A DNA stretch of 64,000 bases from Phocoena phocoena. Lineage: Eukaryota > Chordata > Mammalia > Artiodactyla > Phocoenidae. The stretch covers positions 42,282,522-42,346,521 of the forward strand of contig NC_089232.1 of assembly GCF_963924675.1 (NCBI RefSeq). The letters are read 5' to 3'. Positions 46,231 to 59,734 of this stretch are shown here, piece by piece. The position numbers and the translations under genes are program-made. Below the pieces are notes generated by a model. That model searched no databases. It was not told where the DNA came from and worked only from the letters and a program-made list of their open reading frames with translations. Numbering within the stretch: the stretch's first letter is position 1; the number at the start of each line of letters is the position of its first letter.

Positions 46231-48582
46231 TCATGGCCTACATTCAGCTAGGGCCACTCTGTCCCTTAGAGTTTCAGTTAAACTTGATCTAAGCCTGTGT
46301 CTTTGGGATCTAAGCCTGTGTCCAGGAGCCTTCTGCTTGCTTTCTGTGAGATTCTACATCTTACTTCATCATGCTGTCTTCAACTGTATTTCGTTTTTAT
46401 CCTGAACCACCTGGACTTAGATAACATTGCTTTCATTGGTGACCACGATTATCTCATTCACAGCTAATATTTGTGTTTTCTGATAGCCTGTGTTGAAGAG
46501 TTAGGTGGGCAGGGAGCGTTGGAGAGGAGAAATTATAGGGAGGTTTCAAATGATAACATGATATTCTGCAATCTCTTGGCTCTATGTTCATTTTCTCTTC
46601 TTTCTTCCTTCTGTTTAAAGGCAGCCAGCCCCTGCTGCCTTATAAAAAAAGAGGGAGGGAGGAGACGAGAAAATCCTTCCTTCATCCCATGCAGGGTTAA
46701 TCTGGCCATACCCAGGCCTTTTAATCCCAATTGGGTAAGATAAGAACTTTCTTCTCACTAAATACAGTCTGTTCCTGCAAATTTTTTCTGGTCTAAATAC
46801 TCTTCTCAATTGAATTATTTATAGATTTATTTCTATTTGGTCAAGACAACAGATCTATGTATCGATATTTAACTCTCTAGCTGTCTGTTCCTCCTTTTCT
46901 GAGACCCCTTGTGCTGTTATTTGTAAGCCCATTTGTAGGTGATCTAACCTGCTGGGCAAATACTCCTTTCCTCTCTTGCTGTTTCATTTGTATTCACTCC
47001 CTCTAAAAGGATGATGTCCGTATAAAATAAGACTGTTCTTTGCTTAAGGGTATAGAGGTTGCTGTAAGTCCATGTTAGAGTCTCCCCAGTGTTTAAAAAT
47101 TCCATTTGTAGGAAAAAATAAGTTGTATATATATAAACCGAAGACTGTAAGGAAGCACATCAAGATAGTAAGAGTGTCTATTGGTGAATAATATAATCAT
47201 TAGTGATTCTTATGTTTTATGTATTATATTTTTCAAATGTATGTGTGTATGTACCTATTAACTACATAAAATGAAGGATATTTTATCATAGGGTTATACA
47301 CATAATGTTGGACTATTGATATATAAATATTCTGATGGTTATTTAGAATAATTGTGTAGTCTCTTTTAAATTCAGAAGTGTGCTTACTCAGAAATAAGTA
47401 TTTATTCTCTTGAAACCTAAGAACCTCCACTAAACAGAAAGAATAAAAAACTTAAGTTCCAAACACCTTGGCATGTTCCAAGATGGAATGCAAATAGAAA
47501 GTAAGTTCTAAGGTAGTTTTAACATTCTCAAGTAAATGTATTATTTTCTTGGTCTTTTCATTATGAAATCTTTCTGTAGCTGAATATCTTTTGGAGTTAT
47601 GCTAAGCTTTCAGCTGCTCTGCTCTGGTGGCATAAATGTTTGCAAGTCTTTTCTAAGCCAAACCACCTATATTATGCTGTATCACTACACATTAGGTGTC
47701 ATTAAATATCTATTTCGTTTATCACAAATTTCAACATGTCCACCGTAAATTGAAGACCTGGTTTAAAATTGCTCAATACAGGGCTGTCACTTAGTATTAG
47801 AACAGGGAAAAGGCGATATGCTGGCATGTAAGACCTTAAAAAACAATTCTCATCTGTTATTAAGAAAACAAAAATTGGCTTTCATGTTGTGAATTTTAAT
47901 GGAAAAAAGAAATTATGTAGACTTTGTTTCAAAAAGGCATTTGTGGAACTAGTGAGTTTCATTCCTATTTTTTCCTACATACTGTCATTTGTCAACTCTC
48001 AGTATCAACCTAAGGAAAATTTTGTAAGGGATATAAATGGTAAATAAACCAAGTCTGGTTATCCCAGTTTAACTTACACAGTTTACGTGCAGGAAGTAAG
48101 GAGGCTAGATGGTAGGAGAATACAGTTAGATGCATCTTGTTTAAACTCTACATGTTAAATTCTACATGCATCTTGTTTAGACTCTACATGTCATTGTTCC
48201 ATGACAGTGGTCAGAAATGCTTAAAAAGGTTTGTCTCAATTTTTCTACAGGTATTTCAGCTGTCAGGTTGACAACTAGAGGATTATTATTAACAACTGAA
48301 ATGTAACAATTAAATTACTCTCTTTCCTTTTTGACTACCCCACATTAATTTCTGCCAACTCTTCCTAAATTACACAACCAAAAAAACCCCACATTTTTTT
48401 CATTACGAGCTGTATGCATTAAGCTAGGAGTTCCCACTGCTTGAAACATTGCCCTCACTCAACTCCACTTAAGAAAACCTCATTATTTTTCAAGTCTCAA
48501 ATCAAGCCCCATTAGTTACAGGATATCTGCCCCATCCTCGGATGATGCCCTGAATTTCTGTTACCAAGCCTATTTCTTTGTG
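46231..48582. other. Unannotated sequence with short direct repeats
   Basis: No gene or large repeat recognised. Two local duplications stand out: GATCTAAGCCTGTGTC at 46286-46301 and 46307-46322, and TGCATCTTGTTTARACTCTA at 48131 and 48167. Open frames of 60-90 codons overlap on both strands around 46471-46809 without any domain. Confidence 0.5.
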
Positions 48583-48670
48583 TGTGAATGTGTATGAACA
48601 TATATACGTGTACATATATGTTTATATATTTATATGTGTATATATATACACACACACACGTGTGCGTGTA
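48583..48670. repeat. Compound TA/TG/CA simple repeat
   Basis: Alternating purine-pyrimidine tract made of TGTG, ATATAT, ACACAC and GTGTGCGTG. It is of the kind that can adopt Z-DNA or cruciform forms. Confidence 0.8.
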
Positions 48671-48827
48671 AATGTTTTTTTCATTTAAAAAATTTAGTGT
48701 TTTTGGTGATAGGGATTACACTATATTTCTTTGGTATTTCTTTAGTACCCTTTAAAATTGGAAAGGGTATTAAAAATACCTGACCACTGATTCAGCACGG
48801 GACTGGACCCGTCAGAACAGATGCTGG

Positions 48828-48957
48828 TTGGGAATTCCCAGGTGGTCCACTTGTTAGGATTCCATGCTTCCCCTGCAGGGGGCACGGGTTTGATCCCTGG
48901 TCAGGGAACTAAGATCCTGCAAGCCGCACGGCACTGCCAAAAAAAAAAACCAAACAA
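48828..48957 (+). mobile_element. CHR-1-like tRNA-derived SINE (sense)
   Basis: A shorter SINE of another family: head TTGGGAATTCCCAGGTGGTC, B-box-like GGTTTGATCCCTGGTC, then GGAACTAAGATCCTGCAAGC and an A-rich tail. It is flanked by an 11-bp duplication ACAGATGCTGG at 48817-48827 and 48958-48968. The text resembles the CHR-1 SINE shared by whales, hippos and ruminants, as I recall it. The A box (GGTGGTCCACTTGTTAG) is worn. Confidence 0.85.
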
Positions 48958-48968
48958 ACAGATGCTGG

Positions 48969-51900
48969 CTACCAACAACCAGTACATCCATGCTGTGTGA
49001 ACAAGTTAAATATCACCTCTACTACAAGGTACTTATATGTGTGTATTGCTTGGCTAAAAATAATAAAAATAAAACAAGGAAAAAAGTAAGGACATTTCAC
49101 GGGTATGTGCCCTTAGACTATAATACAATAAACTTTTATGTCTAATAAAGTTTCAGAGACATAGACCATATGGCCACTTTCTAACATAGAAGACATGGTC
49201 ACATTCCATGGGAGACAAATCATTTCCATCGAATTATTTGAAAGCTTAGCTGGCATCTCTGGTATTAGCATAAACCACAGACAGTCTATATGTATTTATT
49301 TGAATTATCAACAACCACAAACAATAATTATTTATTATATGTCTGCTTTCTGCCAGGGACAGTGCTAAGGGTTAGGAGGGATATGTGATGTGTAATCTAT
49401 GATTCAAGGTGTTATGGAAATTCCCACAAGCCATGTTCTACTGTTTGAAGCAAGACAGCCAAAAAGAAAACCAATAGCCAAGGAATACTATAGTGCAGCA
49501 ATATATACCCCGTGAGCAACTATATTAGCAAACTAAAGTCATAGTACAAATTGTTTTGGGTAACTTGTTTTTCATTCTTTTTCACACAAAAGTTCAACTT
49601 GTGCTGTTGTTTCTCTCTCTTCAGCTTTGCAGCAGTGACAATTTATGGATTCAGTAATTTCTCACATTCTACTTGAAAAATGTTTCTTTATCCAAAGGTT
49701 AACTCCTTTAGGAATACAAACCCCTAAATTTTCTCTGTTGCTGTATTAGTTGGTGCAACTAGATTGACTAGACTCATAAATCTATCAATTTTCTAGTCTA
49801 TAACAGTGTAATCCCTGAAAAATCTCATAGATATAAATGGAATTGCTAATTTTCAATAAATCTACAGAAACAGGTAATGGTGTCATGGGCCCCCAGTTCC
49901 AATCATTTTAACTATATATAATAAATGATACCACAGGGACTCACTTAGGGTCATAAAATTTGCTGATCAGGATACAGATTTTAACCCCCAAAGTATTTTA
50001 TAACTTTTCCCTTTTTTTTGCCACTTTAAAGTATGAATTCCAAGAATGATTTCTCACTTAAAACTGATTGTAGATAGGAAAGAGGAAAAAAAATAAATGA
50101 AGAATTTTTTTCAGGTTAGTATTTTCTTTTGAGAGGAGACAACACAAGTAATACTGAAGAAGTTATTTCAAACATATACAATAGTATTATATTGGTTACT
50201 TAAAATTTAAGCATTTGGGAAAAGCATGAAATTACTATTTATATTTTTATGTTTTATAAATAATGCACATTGTACAACAGAAATGTATTTTTCTTATGAA
50301 TGATAAACTTATGTTTCCAAAACAATTAAGTTTTAATTTTCTTAAATAATTACAAACTATTTTCATATTGTTCTTTAAAAGGAGAATTAGGTACTTGCAC
50401 TTGGTGTTTTTCTTTGTGAGAGTTTTACCAGTGTTTCTAAAATACTTATCATTTGTCCATGGTAACTATCATTCATCCATATATTAGGATGAATTACAGA
50501 TGTTGCTTTAGATGTATCTCAAAAGGATTTTTTCTGACTCTGAAATTGTATATGGAATAGCCTCTAAAATAATATGACTATAATCACCTTTTTCAACAAA
50601 CTTAAGGAATTGGTAAAAATGAAATTATCAAGAGTATCTTAAATGTAACATTTCCATAAAAATAATTGTGAAAGGTATGAGTTGAAATTCATTCTAAATG
50701 AAAGCTTACCCTGTAGTATTGAAATCTTTAAAGTCTTTGAGTTTCACACTTTGGGATTTCCTGGGCTGAGCTCAAAGTGGATGTGTGACAGGAGGAATGG
50801 ATTAGCTGTGTTCTTTGCTATATGTTTATAATGAAAGCCAGGATGAATAGAGCAGTTGAAGTGTTAAATCAGTATTCCCTCATTTTTCTACTCTTACCAG
50901 AAATGCACACACAAATCAGGTACTGGTCAGCAAAATACAGATCTGGTAACATTCCTGTTTCTTTTGTAGATAGCTTATGGTAATATTCATGCTGCTTCTC
51001 TACTTTTATAATGTACATTTTTCTCCTTACTGTGTGGCCAAGTTGAGTTGTTAATAGATGCTTAGTAAGCCATATAAAAGAAATGCAGTATACAGTTACT
51101 TGGAAATAGGTCTTACATGACTGGTTTTAGTATAAATAAACAATTTAGGAGAGAGCTCTGTAATAGCTGGGATTCTCAAAGAGAAATCTTTAAAAACGTA
51201 AACATTTATTATTAAAAAAAGGGTTCTACTAATCTTGACAAGAGGATTGGTTTTATTGGTCAGGTCAGTACCCTTATGAAAATTAAAAGCTATGTTGTAC
51301 AACAAAATCTATGCTGAAACTACAAGACGGATCACAACATGTTGAGAAATATGTGAATATACTCTTACACTCCCTATAAATATTTATTAACAGCACACAT
51401 GATTGTGAGAAATATATTCTGAACAGCAACTCAAATATGTCATATTTAAGACATTGTAAGAGAGGTGTATGGCTTCCTCTGATTAACTCATTGAAAAGAG
51501 GATTGAAATTTCTAGGGTCAAAATCATTACTACCATCTCTGACTTTGCCGCTAATGACTGTGCTATAACTATTAGAATTTGCCAGACTAAGTAATATCAT
51601 ATTGACCTTTGGAGAAATAAAACATTATTCACTAGTTCTGGTACAGATGCTATATTTGGTTATAGGAATTTCTTTTTCACTTAGCAGGACCATATGTGTG
51701 AATACCACTGCCTGAACCTTTCATGTGTATGAATTATTCATTCATTTATTGTTATCCAGTCATTTATCTATTTATGTATTCCCATAACCTTATTCCACAA
51801 GACATTTGAATAGCATATAGGGAGTATGGTTTGAATTCTGACTTAGAACTTGGTAAAATGATTCCACTATGGTCTGCTTTTTGGAAGATCCTGCCAAACA

Positions 51901-53159
51901 GTGCAGTGGAGAAGGGAGCAATTTTAGCCATGCAGATGTTTTGTTGCAGTGATGCCAAATGCCCACTAGGAAGCTAAACATCTGGATGCTTGCATTAAAT
52001 TTTTTTCTTTTCAGCAGATTTTTGTTGTTTGCACAGACATTGTGTCAGTGAAAAGCCCTTGCCTATTTGGTTAATTTCCTGGGATGTATGAATGCAGATA
52101 TGTGAGGCCAAATTGACAGCATCATATTTAAAGCAGCATTCCTGCCTCGATCCCTTTTAAAAACTATAAAATCCTTCCTTCAAAATCATAGAAAATGTAC
52201 TCAATTGGATGGGTCAACATAAAAAGAATTCATTCTAAAGGACCTAATTCTCAGGTTTCTCATTTTTAGACAGGTTATTTTCTTTGAATTATCATTTTAC
52301 TTCATGGGTTAGTGACAAAAAGAATGTGGTATATGAAAAGATAGTCTGGTAATTATAGGCTTCCCTACAGACTGAAACAGCATATCACATTGTACACATA
52401 AAAACATGAAAATGCTTGCGATATTATTATTTTATATTGAGAAACAATTTAATTATTTAGACTGTGGTTTTATTTTTTCATATGCAGCCAATCATATTCT
52501 ATTATTAAAAACTGTTGCCATGGTTTCTGGTTTGGAAAACTATATTTATTGTATTATGGCAACATATTGGAGGTTTTGCTTTCACATTAAAAAGAAAAAA
52601 GATCGAATAAAGTAAGTTTCCCAATAAATTAAATTGTGCCACACAAATGTATTTATGATTAGAGCTTATTAAAAATATCCTATGTTGGTCCATTTGGCAT
52701 TTTGAAAATTCTCAAGTTAGAAGAAGTCAGCCCCTTTTTCTTCATGTTTCCTCGAGTTAGGTCGGCTTCATGTTTCAAACTGAAATGTTTAGGGATAATC
52801 TGAAAACATATTCCAGGTGAGGTGGCAGTATAGAGTCTGCGGGGAGAGAAGGCGCTTGATCAGGCCTCTCTCTATTCAGAGCAAAGGGAGGAAGGTATGA
52901 AAGACAGAAGTGAACTCTAGAAAGCAGAACCTATTTGATACGCTGGGGTGCTTTAATTTTCTTCAACATTTGCTTCCATGGCCTGTCATGCCTTGTTGCC
53001 TTCCCACGCACCTTCCTTTTGTCCCTTCGTTCTAGCAAATTTATCATGATAGTATGCCATTTCATTGTACTTAAATTACTACCTAGTTCATATATGAGCC
53101 TAAGAACAACGCTGCAAAGCAAATTTGATGTACCCACTTAAGGGCCAGGAAAAGCGCTT
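48969..53159. other. Long AT-rich stretch; possible L2 tail near 49325-49400
   Basis: Mostly unique AT-rich DNA with no gene. Around 49325-49400 the text TCTGCTTTCTGCCAGGGACA and GTGCTAAGGGTTAGGAGGGA resembles the L2 3' tail in antisense. Everything else is unassigned. Confidence 0.45.
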
Positions 53160-53270
53160 CTAAAAGAGGCAGAAGCAACTTGCCCAAGTCAGGGCTGGCA
53201 GTGGTGGAGCTATGCCTCGACCTGGTACCGTGGAGTCCTCCACCGTGCTGTCCATTGGCCCAGTGCCTGT
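53160..53270 (-). mobile_element. MIR SINE fragment (antisense)
   Basis: AGCAACTTGCCCAAGTCAGG, then CTGGCAGTGGTGGAGCTATG, then CTCCACCGTGCTGTCCATTG. This is the MIR 5' half in antisense. Confidence 0.6.
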
Positions 53271-53659
53271 CCTTCAGCAGTGTTGTGCTCAAGTTGGATG
53301 CACAACTAGTTCAAACGTGATTTTCACCTTTGTTTAATCACTCTTTGAATCTTTGGTTCTTTTCCTCACATTTTAAGAACATCTGCTTTCTCATTAAGGA
53401 AATCCTCAATACTCAGGGCTGACCGTAACTGAGGACAGACCCCAAGAGTGAGCGACAACCCCAGAGAGGACAGGGGCACTCAAAGCTGGAAGAAAAAAAA
53501 AAGCTGTCAATTCTTTTAGTATTAAAATTTTGTCTAAAGACAGTGTTATTAAAAAAAGAAAACAGACTGTAGGATTGATTCTTAAAAATAGGTAACTGAG
53601 ATATATAGCAAAGTGTTATATACTTTCTGTATACTCAAGCAAAGTCTTGAGTTTCACCA

Positions 53660-53832
53660 CTGCTCCAGTGGGTAAGCAGGAGAATAACCTTTCCTGAGCA
53701 CTTACTACATGCCACACATTATGCCATGTTTGTGTATTAGATCATTCAATCTATAGAACAATATATAAAACTGGCATGATTAACCCCACTTTACTGATAA
53801 AAAAGATCAAAAGGCTCAGAGAAGTTAATGTT
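53660..53832 (-). mobile_element. MIR SINE (antisense)
   Basis: TCCTGAGCACTTACTACATG, CCACACATTATGCCATGTTT, then CCCCACTTTACTGATAAAAA and GGCTCAGAGAAGTTAATG. Clear antisense MIR. Confidence 0.8.
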
Positions 53833-53849
53833 ATTTTTGGAAATTAATA

Positions 53850-54015
53850 ACAGGAGTTTATAAGTATTGACCATACACAGTGCTAACAAGGATTAACTCA
53901 CTTATTCTTCATAACAACTGTAAAAAAGAAGCAATATGAATTTTTCCATTTTTCAGATTAAAAAAGCCAAGGTTAAGAGTTGTTAAGTAACTTTCCAAAG
54001 CTCAAGTAGAAGAAA
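53850..54015 (-). mobile_element. MIR SINE (antisense), second copy
   Basis: ACCATACACAGTGCTAACAA, GGATTAACTCACTTATTCTT, then TTCCATTTTTCAGATTAAAA and TAAGTAACTTTCCAAAGCTC. Follows the previous MIR in the same orientation. The two are diverged from each other, so they are separate insertions or a very old duplication. Confidence 0.7.
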
Positions 54016-56950
54016 TTGATTTAGTCAGTTCAACGATGTTGTCTTTTACTGAGAATACTAACAACAAAAATATAGGACAGTGTAAAATCCTTGAACAGTA
54101 CTGGGATATCAAGAGAGGAGAAACTACTTGCTGGGCAGAATTGCTACCCCTTGAGAATGGAGTCTTCTAGAGCCCTCATCTTACCTTCTCCTTTTTCCAA
54201 TGGTACATCAGCACTGAATAACTTCATTCCATAAGATGACTTCATTTTCTGAGTTATCCCTGTGTTGCTCTAAGACTCGTGGTAAAGTCTGGAAGACATT
54301 TCCCAGCCTGATGGACACTGGTCAGGCATTTCTCTCAGCAATATATGTAGTCTCTGCTACTGCTTGTTAGCACCTCAAATGAAGAGGAAGTAGAGAGAGT
54401 AAAAGACTCAGATCAGGCAGTGTACTATTAAAAAAATGCATCTTAGAAGAATATATGCTGGAAAAAGAAGTAATGCTTTTTGAATTATATATAATTTTGG
54501 AGTATCATTGGAAATTTTAGTGACTTAGAAATTAGAAATATATCCAGATTTATTCTGCACCTCAGTGCCTAAAAAAAAAAAAAAAAAGATCAAGAAGTTG
54601 GAAATATTGCCAGATTTTTCCTTCAAGGTCAAATACACATATTTAAAGATATGTGTATATACTAAATATATAAAATTTATGTATATATAAATTCAAAAAA
54701 TATGAAAATTTCCTAGCATACAAGAATACTGATTAGCAAGCAAGCTATGGGTTTTTACAAATAATAAAAATGCAATATTTGAAATGCAAATTTATTATTT
54801 TGAGAAGCCATGAATAAAAGGACAACCTAGGTAATTATTCCCTGAGTAACTGAGTGGACTACATTAAAATATTAAAACATGAGAGACACAATAAAAAGAA
54901 AATAGATATAAGAAAAACTCATTAATCCAGCAGCGTTTTAAAAATTCTGTTTTCAACACTGGGCAAGAGAAATAATACCAGTATAGTCTTTAAAATTTAT
55001 TATGATCTTCATAGAAGTATGTTTTCTAGCTATACCCACCCTATTTGCGTGACAAGGTCAAGAGAGCAAAAGACAATTAGAGCATGAAATCTTTGTAGTT
55101 AAATAGAATAAGAGAAGATGAAAATAGTTGTAAGTTTTCAATGATGTGTTTTAATGAGAGCACCAAAAACCACAAGGATGCAGTTGAGCTCAACCATGAA
55201 AATACGAAAGTTTCTGTCGCATTTGTGGATCCTCAATTTAGCAAAATATTAAAGTGTTTTCCCTACAGAGCTTATGTGTTTTGAGTATGTTTGGGTTTAT
55301 TTTTCTCAATATTTCATCTTACTTTGGCTTATTTCGGAAGGAAATCATTCATGGCTCAGGCGTATTGGGGTCCCCTGTCAGAAGCCAAGTGCTGTCTCAG
55401 GAGATGGGTGTAAAATATGGTCTTGCAGAGGGACCCTGCAATTAAGACTTTCTTCCCATTTAACAAGGTTGCTGATACCTGTCTCGTGAACAGCAAAGGA
55501 ATATGATTTCTAGAGTGATTGGAAACATGTTCGGTCCCCAAACCTACTATTTTCAGAGTTTTCCATTTGCATAGACCTTGGTGGATTTGGGGTGTGAATT
55601 TTTTTGTTAAATTTATAATTTTGTGTCGAAGGGGAAAAAGGGTCAGAATCTGGTAGCCAGAAGGAAACTTCTAGATCTCAGAAAATAATTGAAATCCCTT
55701 TGAGTCACATGTGGTTTGAATTTCAGAAGTTGAGTTTAATATCACAAATATAATTTTTAGTGCCTACTTTTAAACTTCAGGAGGAAATTAGTTAAGCACT
55801 GATATTGGAAAAACTGATTATTAAGCAAATACACAGACCATTTCAGCACTGAAATAAAGACACAGCTATTCAAAATTGTAAAAGGAAATGCTCTTTCCAT
55901 TCTTTCACCTTCACTGTAAGCTGCTTCTATGTTTGAAAATATTTTACACATCGAATTTCACTTCTTCAACAGTTGTTATAGCTCCTCGATCCTTTTCTCA
56001 GCATGGAATCTGACTCAATCTCAAAGATAATATCTTTCAGATGGAAATATTTCTCTCACTGATATCAAATAAATTTCCAATGTGAAATTGATGCCCCAAG
56101 TTTTATTTAAAGAAGGGAGAAACTGTACTGGCATATCCAAAAAGAATTGACACAGGTATGTGACTTTATACAAAGAGGAAAGTCAGTGAATGAGAGGTCT
56201 CTTTTGGTTCATCTGTAAGCAAGCCATTATTTTCATTGGAGCAAGCATGTTCAAGAGTGGGAAGAAGAAAATATGCCTTTGTAAACTGTGAATTTTACTG
56301 CTATTTTTTTTCCTGCAAGCCCCCTGTAGGGAAAGCATAACCTCAAAGCTCTCTAGAGAGATTAGGTATGAACAAATTGTACATTGAGATAAATTTGAAT
56401 AAAGAACATTTACAAAAATAAAGTGAATTGAACACCTTATAAAATCTCAGTATAAAGCTTAATAGTGCATTTGAGGAAAAGACAGCTTGCAAATGTGGCA
56501 TGAAATAAACAGATCATCACTTAGAAACATAACACTCACTAACCCTAGAGACACAATTGAAGTTCATCCCAAGTACAGGGCCTGGGAGTTTGGCCAAGAA
56601 AATGATTTCACAGGGTCTAGGGCTTGATTTGTATTTCACATAATGTGAAGTGGCATTCATTACCTTGTAATTGATATGCAGATAAGAAGAAATTATTTAT
56701 AGCACAATTAACTGGGAAGGAAAGAGTACCGTATATGTACGTATGGGAGAACTGAGGGTTTCTGACAGGATCATAAACCATAAAGAGACTTTTGACAATG
56801 ATCAGACCTCTGAGATAACCTACTGCCTTGGAAATTCATCTAGCTTTATGTACTCTAATATATTTATAATCATCTTTTAGTGTCATGCTTCAAGTGTAAA
56901 CTGGATGTTTATGAAATTCCTCCCACCAACAAAAAATAGCTGAAGCCGTT
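54016..56950. other. Unannotated AT-rich sequence
   Basis: No gene or repeat recognised. A run of 17 A lies at 54571-54587. Confidence 0.5.
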
Positions 56951-57206
56951 TTGATATTTTGAAACATTAGAAAAATGTTCCCAAAATGATCTCTTTAGAA
57001 TATAAGTTCTATGAGATGTTAATAATCAGTTTGGGAGAGATGTTGGGTTGAAGAAGGAAATAGGACTCCTCAGAGCCTTTGATATTTTGGAACATTAGAA
57101 AAATGTTCCCAAAATGATCTCTTTAGAATATAAGTTCTATGAGATGTTAATAATCAGTTTGGGAGAGATGTTGGGTTGAAGAAGGAAATAGGACTCCTCA
57201 GAGCCT
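56951..57206 (+). repeat. 128-bp tandem duplication (two nearly identical units)
   Basis: Unit 1 is 56951-57078 and unit 2 is 57079-57206. I find one difference, GAAACATTAG versus GGAACATTAG near position 12 of the unit, so identity is about 127/128. Both start TTGATATTTT and end CAGAGCCT. No transposon or gene lies within the unit. Such high identity suggests a very recent event or an assembly error. Confidence 0.95.
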
Positions 57207-57882
57207 TTAATATTCAAGTGTATATTGTAACTCTCCATGAGGAGGATAAGTTATACAGTATTTCCTAACTTATTAAGTTGCAAAACCCTGTTCTTTGGCA
57301 TGCCTCTTTGAGAAATAACCTTCAAGAAGAAAAAAGAAAGAAAGAAAGCTAGAATGACTATTTTTCAGACCTTCACTAACAGGCGCTGGAATGTGTCTGC
57401 CTTCCTCATCAAACCGAGTGCTCTATATACAAAGCCTTCTCTAATTTATTTCATCTTGCTTAGCAACATCCTGCATCAGGGTCCTCCGTCCTCAGCCAGA
57501 GTCCTTTCGAGGATGGCAACTCCTGTTTGGTGAGGAAGTCTGTTTGATGAGCTTCCTCCGGAGTTGGCACCAGTACTGCCTTACCCTGCAGACCCTCACT
57601 ACGAAGCCCAGTTACCCATCAGGTCACCAAGGTCTGCCCTGGGCTTTCAGGTCCCCCAGGACTGGTTTTGCCCACTTAATGAATAATTGGAAATTCAGAG
57701 CCTTATGTTCCGGGTCATGAACCAGAAAGACACATAGTTCATAGAGACACTTCCAGCAAGGAGGATTGCTGCATGAGACTGCTGACAACATCCCATTAAG
57801 TCTTGACGTGCTCCTTTTTAGTGTGCCTTTACTCCTGCAGTTTTCCCCACCTGAAAAAACAACCTTTTCCACTTTTGCTTTC
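57207..57882. other. Unannotated sequence
   Basis: A short GAAA/AAAG run at about 57328-57348. No gene or repeat recognised otherwise. Confidence 0.5.
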
Positions 57883-57894
57883 CAAACGCTTTTT

Positions 57895-59722
57895 GTTTCG
57901 AATTAAAAAAAAATTGAAGTATAGTTGATTTACAGTGGTGTTTTAGTTTCAGGTGTACAGCAAAGTGATTCAGTTATAAATACACATATATTCTTTTTTA
58001 GGTTCTTTTCCATTGTAGGTTATTACAAGGTATAGATATAGTTCCCTGTGCCATACAATAGGTCCTTGTTGCTTTTCCATTTTGTATATAGTAGTGTGTA
58101 TATGTTAATCCCAAACTCCTAATTTATCCCTCCTTTAACATTCCCCTTTGGTAACTATGAGTTTGTTTTCTATGTCTGTAAGTCTGTTTCTGTTTTATAA
58201 ATAAGTTCATTTGTATCATTTTTTAAGATTCCACATATAAGTGATATCATTTGAAATTTGTCTAACTTACTTTACTTAGTGTGATCATCTCTAGGTCCAC
58301 CCATTTTGCTGCAAATGGCATTATTTCATTCTTTTTTTATGGCTGAGTAATATTCCATTGTATATATTAATATATACCACATCTTCTTTATCCATTCAAC
58401 TGTTGATAGACATTTAGGTTGATTCCATGTCTTGGCTATTGTAAACAGTGCTGCTGTTTACAATAGTGTTCACTATATAATAGTGAACATTGTGGTATAT
58501 GCATCTTTTCAAATTAGAGTATTTGTCTTTTCCAGATACATCTTCAGGAGTGGGAATGCTGGATCATAAAGTAACTCTATTTTCAGTTTTCTAAGGAAAC
58601 TCCATACTGTTCTCCACAGTGGCTGCACCAATTTACACTCCCCACAACAGTGCAGGAAGGTTTCCTTTTCTCACACCTTCTCCAGCATTTATTACTTGTA
58701 GGCTTTTTGATGATGGCCATTCTGACCAGTGTGAGGTGATACCTTATTGTAGTTTTGATTTGTATTCCTCTGCTAATTAGTGATGTTGACCATCTTTTCA
58801 TGTGCCTGTTGGCCATATGAATGTCTTCTTTGGAGAAATGTCTATTTAGGTCTTCTGCCCGTTTTTTGATTGGGTTGTTTGTTTTTTTGATACTGAGCTG
58901 TATGAGCTGTTTGTATATTTTGGAAATTAAGCCCTGTCAGTTGCATCACTTGCAAATATTTTCCTCCACGACATAGGTTGTCTTTTTGTGTTGTGTATGG
59001 TTTTCTTTGCTGTGCAAAAGCTTACAAGTTTCATTAGGTCCCATTTGTTTATTTTTGCTTTATTTCTTTTGCCTTGGGAGACTCACCTAAGAAAACATTG
59101 CTGTATGATTTATGTCAGAGAATGTTTTGGCTATGTTCTCATCTAGGAGTTTTATGGTATCATGTCTTATATTTAAGTCTTTACGGCATTTTGAGTTTAT
59201 TTTTGTGTATGGTGTGAGGGAGTGTTCTAACTTTATTGATTTACATGTGGCTGTCCAGCTTTCCCTACACCACTTGCTGAAGAAGCTGTCTTTTCTTTAT
59301 TGTATATTCTTGCCTCCTTTGTTGAAGATTAATTGACTGTAGGTTTATTTATGGGCTGTCTGTTCTGTTCCATTGATCTATATGTCTGTTTTTGTGCCAC
59401 TGCCATGCTGTCTTGATCACTGTAGCTTTGTCATATTGTCTGAAGTCTGAGAGGGTTATGCCTCGAGCTTTGTTCTTTTTCCTCAGGATTGTTTTGGCCA
59501 TTCTGGGTCTTCTGTGGTTCCATATAAATTTTAGGATTATTTTTTCTAGTTCTGTGAAAAATGTCCTGGGTGATTTAATAGGGATCACATTAAATCTGTA
59601 GATTGCTTTGGGTAGTATGGCCATTTTAACAATATTAATTCTTCCAATCCAAGAGCATGGGATATCTTTCCATTTCTTTGAATCATCTTTAATTTCCTTT
59701 ATCAGTGTGTTATAGTTCTCAG
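57895..59722 (-). mobile_element. 5'-truncated LINE-1 with target duplications (antisense)
   Basis: 3' end at left: TTGAAGTATAGTTGATTTAC and GTTTCAGGTGTACAGCAAAG, which I associate with an L1 subfamily of artiodactyls and carnivores. ORF2 follows in antisense and is cut off at the right in the text TTATCAGTGTGTTATAGTTC. A perfect 12-bp duplication CAAACGCTTTTT flanks it at 57883-57894 and 59723-59734. On the minus strand, 59349-59624 still reads as clean ORF2 ([24 protein letters not shown]), but other parts are shifted. The length of 1.83 kb is typical of L1 truncation. It carries a rearranged palindrome at 58437-58488. Confidence 0.93.
58437..58488. repeat. Double inverted repeat (template-switch scar) in LINE-1
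   Basis: Stem 1: TATTGTAAACAG at 58437-58448, spacer TGCTG, and the perfect complement CTGTTTACAATA at 58454-58465. Stem 2: GTTCACTAT at 58468-58476, ATA spacer, ATAGTGAAC at 58480-58488. The same place in the related L1 at 17980-18010 has a plain GGCTATTGTAAATAGTGATG followed by CAATGAACATTGG, so the inverted copies arose after insertion or in the parent element. Confidence 0.9.
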
Positions 59723-59734
59723 CAAACGCTTTTT

